From positions 19,298,096 to 19,362,095 of the forward strand of contig NC_087151.1 in the NCBI RefSeq assembly GCF_035594125.1: a DNA stretch of 64,000 nucleotides, written 5' to 3'. Under the pieces are notes generated by a model, which saw nothing but the letters and a program-made list of their open reading frames with translations, did not search any database and was not told the origin of the DNA. How positions within the stretch are numbered: position 1 is the first letter of the stretch; the number at the start of each line of letters is the position of its first letter. This stretch comes from Scylla paramamosain (Eukaryota > Arthropoda > Malacostraca > Decapoda > Portunidae). The position numbers and the translations under genes are program-made. Shown here piece by piece: positions 1 to 10,441 of the stretch.

Positions 1-881
1 TCTTCCATCCTTCTTCCCAATCTCCTCGCAAAGGTGTTTTGTTTTTTTCAGATATGTGTGCAAAGTCCTGCACACACATAAACTCTTGTCCTTTGTGTAC
101 GGCAAAAATCTCACAAACTGAACATTAAATCCCGGACGACATTGCTTAATGTTATCCCCGAACCAAGCAGAAATAGAATCTTCCTTTATGATAATATTCC
201 TTAGCACAAGTAAGTGTAGGGTCTGAACTCTAGCAGCTTGTGTAAGTGCCATCAGCATCATAAGTTTTAGTGTAAGGTCCTTCAGTGAAAGAGTCTGTAA
301 GGGTTCCATCTGTTTCAATTTTGCCAAAACAGGTTTTACATCTCAGGTGTCCTGATATCTAGGCTTTGAGGGCCTCATGTTGAAAATACCCCTCATTAAC
401 CTGTTGACTAGGGGATGGTTCCCAGTCCTGCAGCCATCCACAACTATCCCCAGCGAGGACATGACCCCCCTCGCCGTGTTGACACAGTCATAACCCACAC
501 CTCTGTAGAAAGTTTCCATTAAAAAATTTACAACATCAGTTACAGTGGGAGTAGTGGGATTGATATCCCATCTATGACAAAATTGTGCCCACCTGTTGAT
601 ATGTGTTCGATATTGTTTCCTAGTTCCTGGTTTCCATGACGCCAAGATATGTCTCGTTCTCGCAAGCTTTTCCTGACAGTAGACAGGCTATCAACCTGGT
701 ATGTGACATGACAGGATGTTCTTCTGTCAACAGGGGCCACACCAGCACTTTCTTCCTCCTCACTATGATCCTCGGGTCTTCTACAAGCAGCCTGAGTAGT
801 GTACCCATCCAAGGCTGGGATGTCCACAATGGAACTATCATCCAGCCTCTGACCCCCTCTGTTCTTAACTTCTGCAGGCAT
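1..881 (-). pseudogene. Tyrosine recombinase of DIRS copy A, broken and cut by the window edge
   Basis: This would be the DNA-integrating enzyme of the element, joining a circular cDNA to the target by Arg/His/Arg/Tyr chemistry. The best-matching stretch (645 down to 1) parallels residues of copy B's recombinase: the ASWKPGT...QYR...RW N-terminal core-binding region, then ALTQAAR, which carries the first catalytic Arg. Two lesions are visible. A frameshift near 650 separates the N-terminal leader (frame open 540-881) from the rest. A TGA at about 343-345 replaces the Trp that copy B has in RYTDTWDV; the homologous frame continues cleanly to the window start. The second Arg box and the nucleophilic Tyr are outside the window. 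The N-terminus overlaps the pol frame by about 260 nt in another frame, as in copy B. Confidence 0.85.
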
Positions 882-2602
882 CTAGCAATCAAGGAGAAAG
901 GGGGGAAAATATAAACAAGTCCAAAAGTTGCCCAATTATAACTAAATGCATCACAAAAATCTGTTTCTGGGTCTGGCCTCCAGGAGCAAAACTGAGGCAC
1001 TTGCCTGTTCAACCTTGAGGCAAATAAATCAATTTTAGGTGTGCCAGAAATATGGCATAAGTCCCTGAATATGTTCTCATCCAGCTTCCATTCATGCCTG
1101 TCATTGAAGTTCCTAGATGCTTTATCAGCCAAAACATTATCACTCCTGGGAATATAGGAACATGTGATCCATGAATCGTTGTCCAAACACCAGTTACAGA
1201 TATCAGTGCAAACATTATTACAAGCCACAGACTTAGTGCCTCCCATCTCATTGACATAATTTACTGCAGTAGTGTTGTCACAAAAAACCTTAATGTGCTT
1301 TCCTCTAACCTCATTTGCAAAGGATTTCAATGCAAGAAGCACAGCTTTGAGTTCCAGGCCATTAATGTGAAACTTCTTTTCCTCTGCAGACCACCTTCCA
1401 TTAACTGACTGATGATTGAGGCAACCACCCCAACCTAAGTCTGAAGCATCTGTGTATAAAACAATGTCAAGATCTGGGTGAATTATTTGCCTACATTGGG
1501 TCACAACATGTTCGATCCACCATATCAGATCAGTTTTCATTTCGTCAGTGATCAACAACTTTTTGTCAAAGTTACCACAACTCCTTTGCAATGCTGAAAT
1601 CTTTGCTGATTCAAGGTGATGATAGTGTAACTTCCCAAGTTCCACAGCTGGGATGGCAGCAACTAGAAGGCCGATCACCCTAGCCACTTCTCTGATCTTA
1701 TCATAAGTTTTAGCTATTAATTGTCTACATCCTAGTAGAATTCTCTCTATCCTACATGCTGGTAAGGTAACAATCATTTTCTCAGAATCAATGATATTCC
1801 CAAGATATTCAACACATTTAGTGGGCACTAGCAGAAATTTCTCTACATTAACACAAAAACCCATTTTCCTGAGTAATTCAATAGTAGAGTGAATGCAATC
1901 ATAGCACCCTGAAAGAGAAGCACTGCACATGAGAGTGTCATCAATAAAACTAGTGATGGTAAAGCCTTTTTCTCTTAAATTTGCAAAAATAGGTTTCATG
2001 AGCTTAGTAAAAATTCTAGGTCCTTCGGAAATTCCATTGGGAAGACAGGTGAACTGATAAACTTTACCATGCCATTTAAAACAAAGGTATTTTTGTTGTT
2101 CCTCTGCAATCTTCACAGAGTAATAGGCATGTTTCAGATCAACAGATCCTAAATAGTCACCTTTATTGATAAGTCTGATAGCTTGCTCAAAATTTTCCAT
2201 CTTGAAATGTGTATAGGGAATGTGCTTATTTAATTTCTCTAAATTAAGTACCATCCTGTAACCTCCATCCTTTTTCTTCCTCAAAAACACAGGGGAAATT
2301 ATTTGATCTGCCCTTCTCTGTGTTTCTCTAATAACTTTAACCTCCAAAAGCTTAGAAATTTCCTGTGACAGAATAATTAGTTCCATCACACTAAAGTTAT
2401 ACTCCACATCCTCAAAACACAAATAACCAATATCATTGACATTAATATTCAGGTGACAGTGTTCAACTATGTCCAAAATATGTGAATCACTAGTGATTTT
2501 GCACCATTCAGGCACAAACTTGTGAAGGGAACCTGCAACAAAGTTGGAACTTGCCTGGTTTATTGCCGGGGAGTGCTGCGTCCCCGGCCTCGGGAGTTTT
2601 TT
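620..2602 (-). CDS. DIRS pol: reverse transcriptase, RNase H, Dam-like methyltransferase domain (copy A)
   Basis: Pol copies the element RNA into cDNA. The first ATG in frame is at 2515, but homology to copy B and an open frame extend upstream to the slippery heptamer at 2596-2602, so the natural product is probably a gag-pol frameshift protein. Visible in order: RT fingers/palm with SVDLKHAYYSV, the FIDD catalytic box (ITSFIDDTL), and LPNGISEGPR. RNase H follows with VLYTDASDLGWGG, GLELKAVLLAL and a late DNVLADKASR. Last is a C-terminal block DLFASRLN...DAFSYNW...YIFPPFSLI that resembles phage-type Dam methylases seen in DIRS elements; the usual (N/D)PPY catalytic motif reads FPPF here. There are no stops across about 660 codons, although both flanking genes are broken. 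The stop is at 620. Confidence 0.87.
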   Translation of the reverse strand, partial: KKLPRPGTQHSPAINQASSNFVAGSLHKFVPEWCKITSDSHILDIVEHCHLNINVNDIGYLCFEDVEYNFSVMELIILSQEISKLLEVKVIRETQRRADQIISPVFLRKKKDGGYRMVLNLEKLNKHIPYTHFKMENFEQAIRLINKGDYLGSVDLKHAYYSVKIAEEQQKYLCFKWHGKVYQFTCLPNGISEGPRIFTKLMKPIFANLREKGFTITSFIDDTLMCSASLSGCYDCIHSTIELLRKMGFCVNVEKFLLVPTKCVEYLGNIIDSEKMIVTLPACRIERILLGCRQLIAKTYDKIREVARVIGLLVAAIPAVELGKLHYHHLESAKISALQRSCGNFDKKLLITDEMKTDLIWWIEHVVTQCRQIIHPDLDIVLYTDASDLGWGGCLNHQSVNGRWSAEEKKFHINGLELKAVLLALKSFANEVRGKHIKVFCDNTTAVNYVNEMGGTKSVACNNVCTDICNWCLDNDSWITCSYIPRSDNVLADKASRNFNDRHEWKLDENIFRDLCHISGTPKIDLFASRLNRQVPQFCSWRPDPETDFCDAFSYNWATFGLVYIFPPFSLIARCLQKLRTEGVRGWMIVPLWTSQPWMGTLLRLLVEDPRIIVRRKKVLVWPLLTEEHPVMSHTRLIACLLSGKACENETYLGVMETRN

Positions 2603-3870
2603 AAATCTGAGCCCTGGTGTGGGAAGGAAAGTCTCTGGTCTCCCCTATGTCCTTGCCTCCATTGTCCATAGGGTTGAAATCTTGATGCAAACCCTCTAAA
2701 TGAGGTTCTGCCAAATGAACTTGACTTTCCACCACCAAACTTCCAGGTGCTAGGCTTCCAGGAAGAGAATGAAGATTTAGTTGTAATTTTACTCTTTAGT
2801 TTCTCAGACTCTTCTATCTGTTTTGCAGACTGAGAGATCATCCCCAAATAAGAAGCGTGTCATGGGCACTTTGTCAGAGCACAGGTGTGAATACTTCTGA
2901 TTTATTTCCCGCTTGATGTTAAAGCGACGTACCAAGTTGTTGCGATGGTTGGCATGACCTAACAGGGCCAAAGCACCATTAATCATGCCTACTTCGTGGG
3001 CCACAACAGCATTGCCCTCATCCTGGGCCACTTTATCAAGCACTGAAAGAGACTTGATGATGATGGAAGCTGCTTTAAGGACTTTGTTCACGTCTTTCAT
3101 ACGTAAATCCGCCTTCCTAGCGTCCTGTTTGAGTGCCTCCAAAATCTGCACATTGCATTCAACAGGGGATAAAGCTGGACAATTGCCTGGCCTCTTGGTA
3201 CTTTCGTCCTCCGCAACTTCCTTGTAACTGTCTTCCTGCATACCATGATCAAACAGCTGATTGACCATGTCTGCTTATCAACATCACAGGTGACCTCTTC
3301 AACAGGGCCGAAAGCCTTAGAGGTCTGCATCAAAACACTGCCAACAGGGCTATCTCCATGGATCTCACCCTCTTCACTACTACCGTCCTCAGCAAGAAAA
3401 CCAGAAAAGTCACCAGGTGAGGGCAGAACATGTCCTGTGTCATCCCTCATGGTGCTGGTGCCCAGTCTGGCAACAGTGTCAGGCCTCTGCACAACATCTT
3501 GCTGCCTCTCTGCTTTCAACTGATCCATATCACTCCTCAGTTCTGCAATAGCTTGCAACACTGTGTTCCAAGGAGTTGAGGATTCACCATGTATTACATG
3601 TTGGTCATCCTGGTAAGCCGCACGTAACGTAATGGCGGCGGGTGGCCCACGAGGGACAGGTGCCACGTCACCTAAACTCCACCGCTTAGGGGTAGCATGT
3701 TGAGAAGTATCGCGATGTGAAGGAAGGCTGCTTGACCTGGACTTGTGCCCACATTCACGGGAACGACGGCTTCCTTCTCCTCCATGAGAGGAAGCACCTG
3801 TCTGTCCACCCGTTTGTGTTGGGGAAGAACCTTCGCCGGAAGAGGACTCCTCAAGCTGCCATACCAACAC
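2560..3870 (-). pseudogene. DIRS gag-like ORF1 (copy A), frameshifted
   Basis: Structural/nucleic-acid-binding ORF1 of the element. It aligns along its length with the intact 403-residue gag of copy B: Ser/Pro-rich N-terminus, a charged helix (LRSDMDQLKAE), the conserved core (KRPGNCPALSPVECN...GALALLGHANHRNNL...LCSDKVPMTRFLFGDD), then a Gly/Arg-rich basic tail ending at 2560. Three defects are visible. The start position reads TTG where copy B has ATG. A frameshift falls near 3270, just after the AFGP...CDVDK segment. A one-base loss falls near 2838, within the FGDD...SAKQIEE segment. A function in RNA packaging is inferred from position and the basic tail, since no zinc knuckle is visible. 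Confidence 0.8.
2596..2602 (-). promoter_or_regulatory. Predicted -1 ribosomal frameshift site A_AAA_AAC (copy A)
   Basis: In the gag frame the codons tta-aaa-aac form the canonical X_XXY_YYZ heptamer A AAA AAC. The next 33 nt before the gag stop are rich in G and C. Slipping back one base enters the pol frame, which is open from here to 620. Copy B has the same heptamer in the same frame and place (26817-26823). That slipping occurs here is inferred; the motif and frames are read directly. Confidence 0.72.
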
Positions 3871-4081
3871 AAACACAAGGAGCGTCGTAAACACTCAATG
3901 CCAGGTCAAGCACACACGTTGGGGCACTGACCTGCTCCAAGCTTGGATAGCAGGTATTAAGCTCAATGCTAACTGCGGAACAGTATACAAGAGCCGTCCA
4001 GAACCACCCAGCAACAACTGCCTCCGAGCAGCTGGGTAGACAACCTATTGGCGCGGCAGCCAAACAGCATCTGTCGGTGTG

Positions 4082-4150
4082 GTGACGTGCAGCATATCTC
4101 ATGGGAATGCGAAGCTTCAGCAGAATAGTGATTTGCTGATATGAAATTAA
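4082..4150 (-). repeat. Left inverted terminal repeat of DIRS copy A
   Basis: The reverse complement ends outward in TTAATTT followed by CATATCAGCAAATCAC and CCCATGAGA. This matches copy B's left ITR (TTAATTTT, CGGCAAAATCAC, CCCATGAGA) position by position, with substitutions. The outermost AAATTAA (4144-4150 on the plus strand) is shared with the LINE target, so the exact border is ambiguous by about 7 nt. Confidence 0.72.
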
Positions 4151-5990
4151 AAACAAGCAAGGAATGATTACATGAAGATTCTGAGGGATGAAGAAAGACA
4201 GTTTGAAAAAGATATAATAGACAGGTATAAACATGAGCCGAAACTCTTCTATAGATATGTGAATGGTAAACTGAAAAGCAAAGTGAGTATAGGAAAGCTA
4301 ATGGTAGATGGAATAGTTTATGAAGACCTGAAAGAGATGGCAGAAGTGATGAATAAGAGCTTTAAGTAAGTTTTTACAAAGGAAAAGGAATTTTATAAGG
4401 CCATTGTGCACACCTGAAAATGGAAAAATAGAGGAATTTCAAGTAACAAAAGAGGAAGTTGATGAAATCATCAAAATATTAGAAGTGAGAAAGGCCACAG
4501 GACCAGATGGAGTGTCGGGATGGGTAATAAAAGAATGCAGTAACCAGCTTAGTGATAAATTACATACCATCATATGTACCTCTAGTAATGAAGGAACAGT
4601 TCCACAGGATTGGAAAAGGGCAAACATCGTACCCATATTTAAAAGAGGAGACACACAAGACCCACTAAATTATAGACCGGTTTCGCTGACAAGTGTGGTT
4701 GCAAAAATATGTGAAAAAATAATAAAGAACAAATGGACCGAGGTTTTGGAAGATAAGGACATTCTCACAACTTGTCAATTTGACTTTAGAAAAGGGAGAT
4801 CTTGTGTCACTAATTTATTATCCTATTATTCAAGAGTAATTGATATCATACAGGAGAGAGATGGTTGGGCAGACTGTATTTATCTAGATTTAAGAAAAGC
4901 CTTTGATAAAGTGCCACGTAATAGACTGCTGTGGAAGCTGGAAAAGACAGGTGGTGTAAATGGAAAACTGCTGAAGTGGATGGATGATTTCCTTAAAACA
5001 GAGAGATGTGAACAGTAATTAGGAACCAGACATCAGTGAGGAGGCCAGTATTAAGTGGGGTCCCCCAAGGGTCAGTGTTGGCACCAATAATGTTTGTGGT
5101 GTACATAAATGATATGGCAGAGAATATATCCAGCTATGTGAGTCTTTTTGCTGATGATGCAAGACTTATGAGAAGAGTGAAGGGAATGGAAGATTGCGAA
5201 GAATTACAAAGAAATATAGACAAGGTGTGGGAGTGGAGCAATAGATGGCAAATGGAATTTAACTCTGGTAAGTGTAAAAAGATGGAATTTGGGAAAAGTA
5301 ACAGAAGGTGTATCTATAACTATAAGATGGGAAATGAAACAATAAATAAGACAACAAGAGAAAAGATCTGGGAGTGATTTTCTCAGAGAATTTATCACCA
5401 GAAAAACATATTAACAAGATAACAGATGAAACTCTCAGCCTACTAAGAAACATAAGAGTTGCTTATCTGGATATAGAAATGATGAGGAAAATAGTCACCA
5501 CAATGATACGTCCAAGATTAGAATACGCAGTGGTAATTTGGTCGCCACATGAAAAAAGCACATAAGAAAGGTGGAAGGATACAGAAACGGCAACAAAGAT
5601 GATAACAGAATTGCAAGATTTGTCATAATGAGGAGCGACTAGCTAGAATGCAACTCCCAACCTTGGAAAAGAGACGAGAGAGAGGTGACTTGATTGCTTT
5701 GTACAGATTGCTGAGTGGGATGGAAAAACTAGATAGGGAACATCTCTTTATAATGAATGAAAGAGAAACAGGATATGGAAGAAAACTAAAAGTAACCACC
5801 TGCAGTAGGGACATAAAGAAGTTTAGCTTCACTCATAGAAGCATAGAGGCATGGAATAGACTGGAAGGGGAAGTGGTGTGTGCTACAAATATTCATGACT
5901 TTAAGGAAAAGTTGGATAAAAACAGTTATGGAGACGGGACAGTATGAGCTTAGCTCCTCTCCCGTATGTCACAACTAGGTAAATACAACT
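4151..5990 (+). mobile_element. LINE C1, CR1/L2/Rex1-like, decayed RT half interrupted by DIRS A
   Basis: Reverse-transcriptase half of a non-LTR element. Homology to D1/D2 begins at the DIRS border (..ARNDY.. equivalent) and runs through [63 protein letters not shown], the FADD catalytic box near 5150, LEYAVVIWSPH, and the C-terminal KKFSFTHRSIEAWNRL...KLDK block ending at 5947. It is cut by a stop near 4367 and at least four frame changes (near 4370, 5020, 5370 and 5570-5640). It ends with the family tail containing CAACTAGGTAAATA repeats. The missing 5' part is expected to the left of DIRS A. Confidence 0.85.
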
Positions 5991-5995
5991 AGGTA

Positions 5996-6059
<64 letters not shown>

Positions 6060-6120
6060 ACAATACGAGCTTAGCTCCTCTCCCGTATGTCACAACTAGG
6101 TAAATACAACTAAGTAAATA
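5936..6120. repeat. Duplicated LINE tail flanking a (TC)n tract
   Basis: The C1 3' tail (gagcttagctcctctcccg... then two CAACTAGGTAAAT units) occurs at about 5945-5998 and again at about 6066-6120. The two copies differ at a few bases and are separated by about 60 nt of (TC)n at 5999-6058. The second copy runs into (CA)n and (CT)n. Confidence 0.85.
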
Positions 6121-6128
6121 CACACACA

Positions 6129-6172
<44 letters not shown>

Positions 6173-6308
6173 CATTCTTATTACTCACACTCACCCACAC
6201 TAATTATTAACACTTACTCAATCATACTCATTCACCAATACTTTCACAGTTTCACTCACTCACCAATACTTTTAACTCACTCACTCAGTCACACACACAC
6301 ACACACAC
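6121..6308. repeat. Compound microsatellite: (AC)n, (CT)n, ACTCAC-type repeats
   Basis: Simple sequence made of AC and CT tracts plus degenerate CACTCAYT repeats, ending in an (AC)n run at about 6292-6308. The 5' end of LINE D1 follows directly. No gene is present. Confidence 0.85.
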
Positions 6309-6529
6309 GTTGGGAGCAGACGTGTCAGGAGCAGCTGCGCAGACTTGCCTATTTGTGGGTACAGGGTCCGAGGTATTTTCTTAGCCTGGTTCCATACAAA
6401 AGTTTAAGAAAGTGCACAGTGTGGGGTGGAGTTTTTATGGAAGAAGTAGAAAAAGATCGGAGATGGAATAGATGAAGTGAAAATTGTGGGTGAAAACACC
6501 GAATCCAAATCGGTTGTAAACAAAGCGTG

Positions 6530-7609
6530 ATGGCGGCCGCCGCCGCGTCGCCGTCGCCCAGAGGCACACCAAAATTTGAAGGATTTAGTGAAAAGGATAT
6601 ACAGGTAGGCAAGTTAAATGCAAGATTATGGAAATTAGAAGAAGAGAATGAAAAGATAAGAGAGGAAATAAGAGGATTGGTGACATTAGTCAGAGGATGG
6701 AAAGGAGATAAGGAGAGGGGACTTAAAGACACGAACGACATTGTTAAAGAGCTGGAAGAGTTGAAAGGAAGGGAGTTAAAAAGAGAAAGGGAAAACAAGA
6801 AACTGAGAGAGGAAGTGGAAAAGATAGTGGATTTAAATGTAAAGTACAGTGAAGAAATACAAGAACTCAAAAAAGAAAATAGAAAGTTAAGGAGCATGGT
6901 GGAGAAGAAAGAAGTTAGGATAGATGAAGGCAAAATCCAGAGTGAAGTAAAAGGCTTAGTTGAAAAGGAAGTGAAAAGTTGGAAAGAAGAGAGAGAACAA
7001 GAGAAGATAGATATGACAGAAATAATAAGAAAACAGCAAGAAGAACATGATAAAGAGATGGCGAAAAAAGTAGTGAAAATCATTAAGGAAAAAGATAACA
7101 TAGTAAGGGATACGGTACAAAAAAAGATGTGCCTGATGGTGTTTGGGGATAAAGAGAAGACCATATCAAATAAAGTTCTAAGAGAAAGAGAAGAATTACA
7201 AAGTGCAAAAGAAATCATTGGGAAAATTGTAGAAGGAGATGAAACGGATATACAAATAGAAGAAGTGTACAGGATTGGGAAATATTCAGAAGGGGGGAAT
7301 CGTCCCATGAAAATAAGACTTAATACCCAAGCGGCAGCCGAACACATCTTGAGAAGAACGAGTTTGTTAAGAAAGATAGAGGGTATGAAGGATATATATA
7401 TAAGAAGAGAAATTAATGAGGAGGAAAGAAACAAGGTGAAAGAGTTAAAAGAGGAGGCCAAGACAAAAAACGAAGCGAGAACACAGGAACAGGCAGAAAG
7501 GTATATATGGAGAGTGATAGACATGAAAATGAGGAAATGGTGGTTAAAGAATGCGGGGCAAGAAGTAAGACAACAAAGAGAGAACACAAAAGAAATGGGT
7601 CCACAATAA
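6530..7609 (+). CDS. LINE D1 ORF1 protein: coiled coil plus RNA-binding-like C-terminal region
   Basis: 359 residues from the ATG at 6530. An Ala-rich start (MAAAAASPSPRG) precedes a very long charged heptad-like region (about residues 25-210, rich in K, E and L). A more globular part follows (about 215-350) with VYRIGKYSEGGNRPMKIRLNT and YIRREINEEERNKV. This layout of coiled coil, RRM-like and C-terminal domains is that of L1-type ORF1 proteins, which bind element RNA as trimers. That assignment rests on layout only. The frame is intact. It ends 103 nt inside ORF2. An equivalent, broken ORF1 is present in LINE G (ATG at 47749, minus). Confidence 0.8.
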   Translation: MAAAAASPSPRGTPKFEGFSEKDIQVGKLNARLWKLEEENEKIREEIRGLVTLVRGWKGDKERGLKDTNDIVKELEELKGRELKRERENKKLREEVEKIVDLNVKYSEEIQELKKENRKLRSMVEKKEVRIDEGKIQSEVKGLVEKEVKSWKEEREQEKIDMTEIIRKQQEEHDKEMAKKVVKIIKEKDNIVRDTVQKKMCLMVFGDKEKTISNKVLREREELQSAKEIIGKIVEGDETDIQIEEVYRIGKYSEGGNRPMKIRLNTQAAAEHILRRTSLLRKIEGMKDIYIRREINEEERNKVKELKEEAKTKNEARTQEQAERYIWRVIDMKMRKWWLKNAGQEVRQQRENTKEMGPQ

Positions 7610-10441
7610 ATAAAATTAAAGTTATGTATACAAACATAGACGGATTAGTGTCCAGCCAAAGGGAACTAAGAGATTATTTACATGAAAAGAAACCAGAAGT
7701 GGCATGCATTACGGAAACAAAACTAACAAGGGAGATTAATGTTGAATTTGAAGAAGAAGGATATAACACATGGAGAAGAGACAGAAAGAATAAGGGAGGA
7801 GGAGGAGTGATGATTCTAGTAAGAAAAAACATCTTGATAGAAACAGTGGAATATGGTGAAGGGAGGTCAGAAACATTGAGTGTGGAGATCAAGATCCAAG
7901 GACAAGAAAGCAGAAAAATTATTGTTGCATACATGCCTCCAAAGACCAACACTTGGGGGACTGATGATTATAAGCACATGCAAAGCGAGTTCATAAAAAG
8001 TATAGATGACATGCTAAAGATAAGAAACAAGGTGTTACTAGTAGGAGATTTTAATAGCAAGGAGATAAACTGGGGGAAGATGGAGGTGACAGGGATTGCC
8101 AGTACATGGAGTGAAGAATTTTTACAGACTATGATGGTAAACACGATGCATCAATGGATGAAAGAAAATACTAGGTACAGAGGGGAAGATGAACCATCAC
8201 TCTTAGACTTGGTTTTTACAAAAAAGCCAGAAAATGAACCAAGTATAGAATATTTGTGTCCAGTGGGAAAAAGTGATCATGTGAAGATGGAGATAGAGAT
8301 CAAAGAAGAAGTGCCAAAATTCAATGAGGAATATAAAAATGAGAGAAAAAATTATGCTAAGGCAGACTTTACAGGGTTAAAGAAATTCTACGGAGAGCTT
8401 GATTGGAATAATTTATTAAGAGGTATGGAGGTGCAGAAAAAATATGAAGTGTTTTTAATTAAAGCAAGTTTAGAGAAGGTGTTGAAAGATATGTGCCAAG
8501 ATATAAGGTAAAAGAAAATAAGAAAGTGTGGTTTAATGCAAAGTGTGCAGAGGCAAAAAAGAAGAAGGAGAGGGCATGGAAAAAAATGAGGAAACAATGG
8601 AATGAGATAAATAGAGAAGAATACAGGACAGCTAGAAATGATTATGTTAAAATAAGAAGAGAAGAAGAAAGAAATTTTGAAAGAGATGTAGTTGGAAAGT
8701 GTAAAGAAGAACCCAAACTTTTCTATAGATATGTAAATGGAAAAATAAAGCATAGAGATACCATTACAAAGCTGAAGAAAATGGAGAAATTTATGAAACC
8801 ACACAAGAGATGGCTGAGATACTGAATAAAAGCTTTAAGTCTGTATTTACAAGAGAAACTGTCTTTGCATCACTGGGAGATGAGGAACAACAGAAAGGAA
8901 TAGCAAACATACAAGTGGAAAGAAAAGAAATTAAAAGACTACTGGAAGAGCTAGATACTAGGAAGGCAATGGGACCAGACGAAGTAAATGGATGGATATT
9001 GAAAGAATGTAGAGAGGAATTGGAAGAACCAACATGGGAGATAATTAACAGTTCTTTGAAGGAGGGAAAAGTACCAAAGGAATGGAAGAGAGCAAATATA
9101 GTACCGTTATACAAAGGAGGTAATAAAATGGAACCACTGAATTACAGACCAGTCTCACTCACGAGTATCGTAAGTAAACTCTGTGAAATAGTCATTAAAA
9201 ACAGATGGGTGCAATATCTTGAACAAGAAAATATAATAACAGAAAAACAATTCGGTTTCAGGAAAGAGAGATCTTGCGTAACAAACTTACTGAGCTTTTA
9301 TACAAGAGTAATAGATAAACTACAAGAGAGAGATGGTTGGCTTGATGCAGTCTATTTAGATCTGAAAAAAGCTTTTGATACAGTTCCACATAAAAGTCTC
9401 GTATGGAAACTGGAACATCGAGGAGGGCTAAAAGGAAAAATACTTAAGTGGATGAAGGATTATCTCCAAGGTAGGGAAATGAGCACAGTAATCAGAGATA
9501 ATAAATCAAGTTGGTGCGAAGTAACAAGCGGAGTACCACAAGGGTCTGTGTTGGCACCTATAATGTTTCAGGTCTATATAAATGATATGACTGTGGGTTT
9601 AAATAGGTACATTAACATGTTTGCAGATGATGCAAAATTGATGAAAGTAATAAAGAACCAAGAGGATTGTGAGGAACTACAGAGGGATATTGATAGAATT
9701 TATGAATGGAGTAAACGATGGAAATTAGAATTCAATATAAAAAAGTGCCATGTAATGGAGATGGGAAGAAGTAAAAGGAGACCTTCATGGGAGTATAAGA
9801 TGGGAGGAATCACAATACCAAAGAGCAAAGAAGAAAAAGACTTGGGAGTAATAATTCAAGACACGCTATCACTAGAAAAACACATCAATGGAAAATTTGG
9901 CTCTACATATAATTTGCTAGCAAATATCAGGGTGGCATTTAATTACCTAGACAAAGAAATGATGAAGAAAATCATAACACACATGATACGCCCCAAACTG
10001 GAATACGCAGCAGTGGTATGGTCTCCACACAAGAAGAAAGATATAAGGAAATTGGAAAGAATACAAAGAACAGCTACAAAAATGATACCTGAATTGGAAG
10101 ACCTAAGTTACGAGGAAAGACTGGAAGAAATTGGATTACCAACACTGCAAGAAAGAAGGGAAAGAGGAGACCTGATAACAATGTTCAAATTAGTAAATGG
10201 CATGGAGAAGATAGACAGAGATGACCTTGTCGTAAAAGTGGAGGAAGGAGATAGACGTACAAGGGGACATATGAAGAAATTAAAGAAGAGTCATTGTTTG
10301 GGAGATATTAAGAAATACAGCTTTCTGCATCGAACGGTTGAAATATGGAATAACTTAAAAGAAGAGGTGGTTGCGGCAAAGAGTGTGCACATGCTTAAAG
10401 AGAAATTGGACAAATTCGGGTATGGAGACAGGACTAATTGA
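7507..10441 (+). pseudogene. LINE D1 ORF2: AP-endonuclease and reverse transcriptase, two frameshifts
   Basis: This protein nicks target DNA and reverse-transcribes the RNA from the nick. The ATG at 7507 is 103 nt inside ORF1, in the -1 frame relative to it. Endonuclease motifs: MYTNIDGL, ITETKL, VGDFNSKEINW and GKSDH. RT motifs: [58 protein letters not shown] and FADDAKL, followed by the CR1/L2-type C-terminal block to 10441. Compared with D2, there is a 5-nt insertion near 8460 (an extra ATTAA-like run in a T/A-rich stretch) and loss of one A in an A-run near 8777. The frame is otherwise open. The lesions look recent because the rest matches D2 almost residue for residue. Confidence 0.87.

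Larger units (their letters stand above)
1..4150 (-). mobile_element. DIRS-like retrotransposon, copy A (right end outside window)
   Basis: Read on the minus strand, the order is left ITR, gag-like ORF, RT/RNase H/methyltransferase-like pol, tyrosine recombinase. This is the DIRS order, with no integrase or protease. Every part aligns with copy B at 25336-30376, but the proteins have clearly diverged, so A and B are different subfamilies and not a recent duplication. The pol frame is open throughout. Gag has lost its start codon and carries two frameshifts. The recombinase has a frameshift and an in-frame TGA. The right ITR and internal complementary region should lie to the left of the window. 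The left end abuts LINE sequence at 4151 without an obvious target-site duplication, as expected for recombinase-mediated insertion. Confidence 0.9.

Noticed and set aside
6349..7587. 412-codon antisense frame opposite LINE D1 ORF1
   Set aside because: Shadow of a purine-rich coding strand; Ser/Phe/Leu-rich with no conserved motif, and the sense ORF1 has family support.
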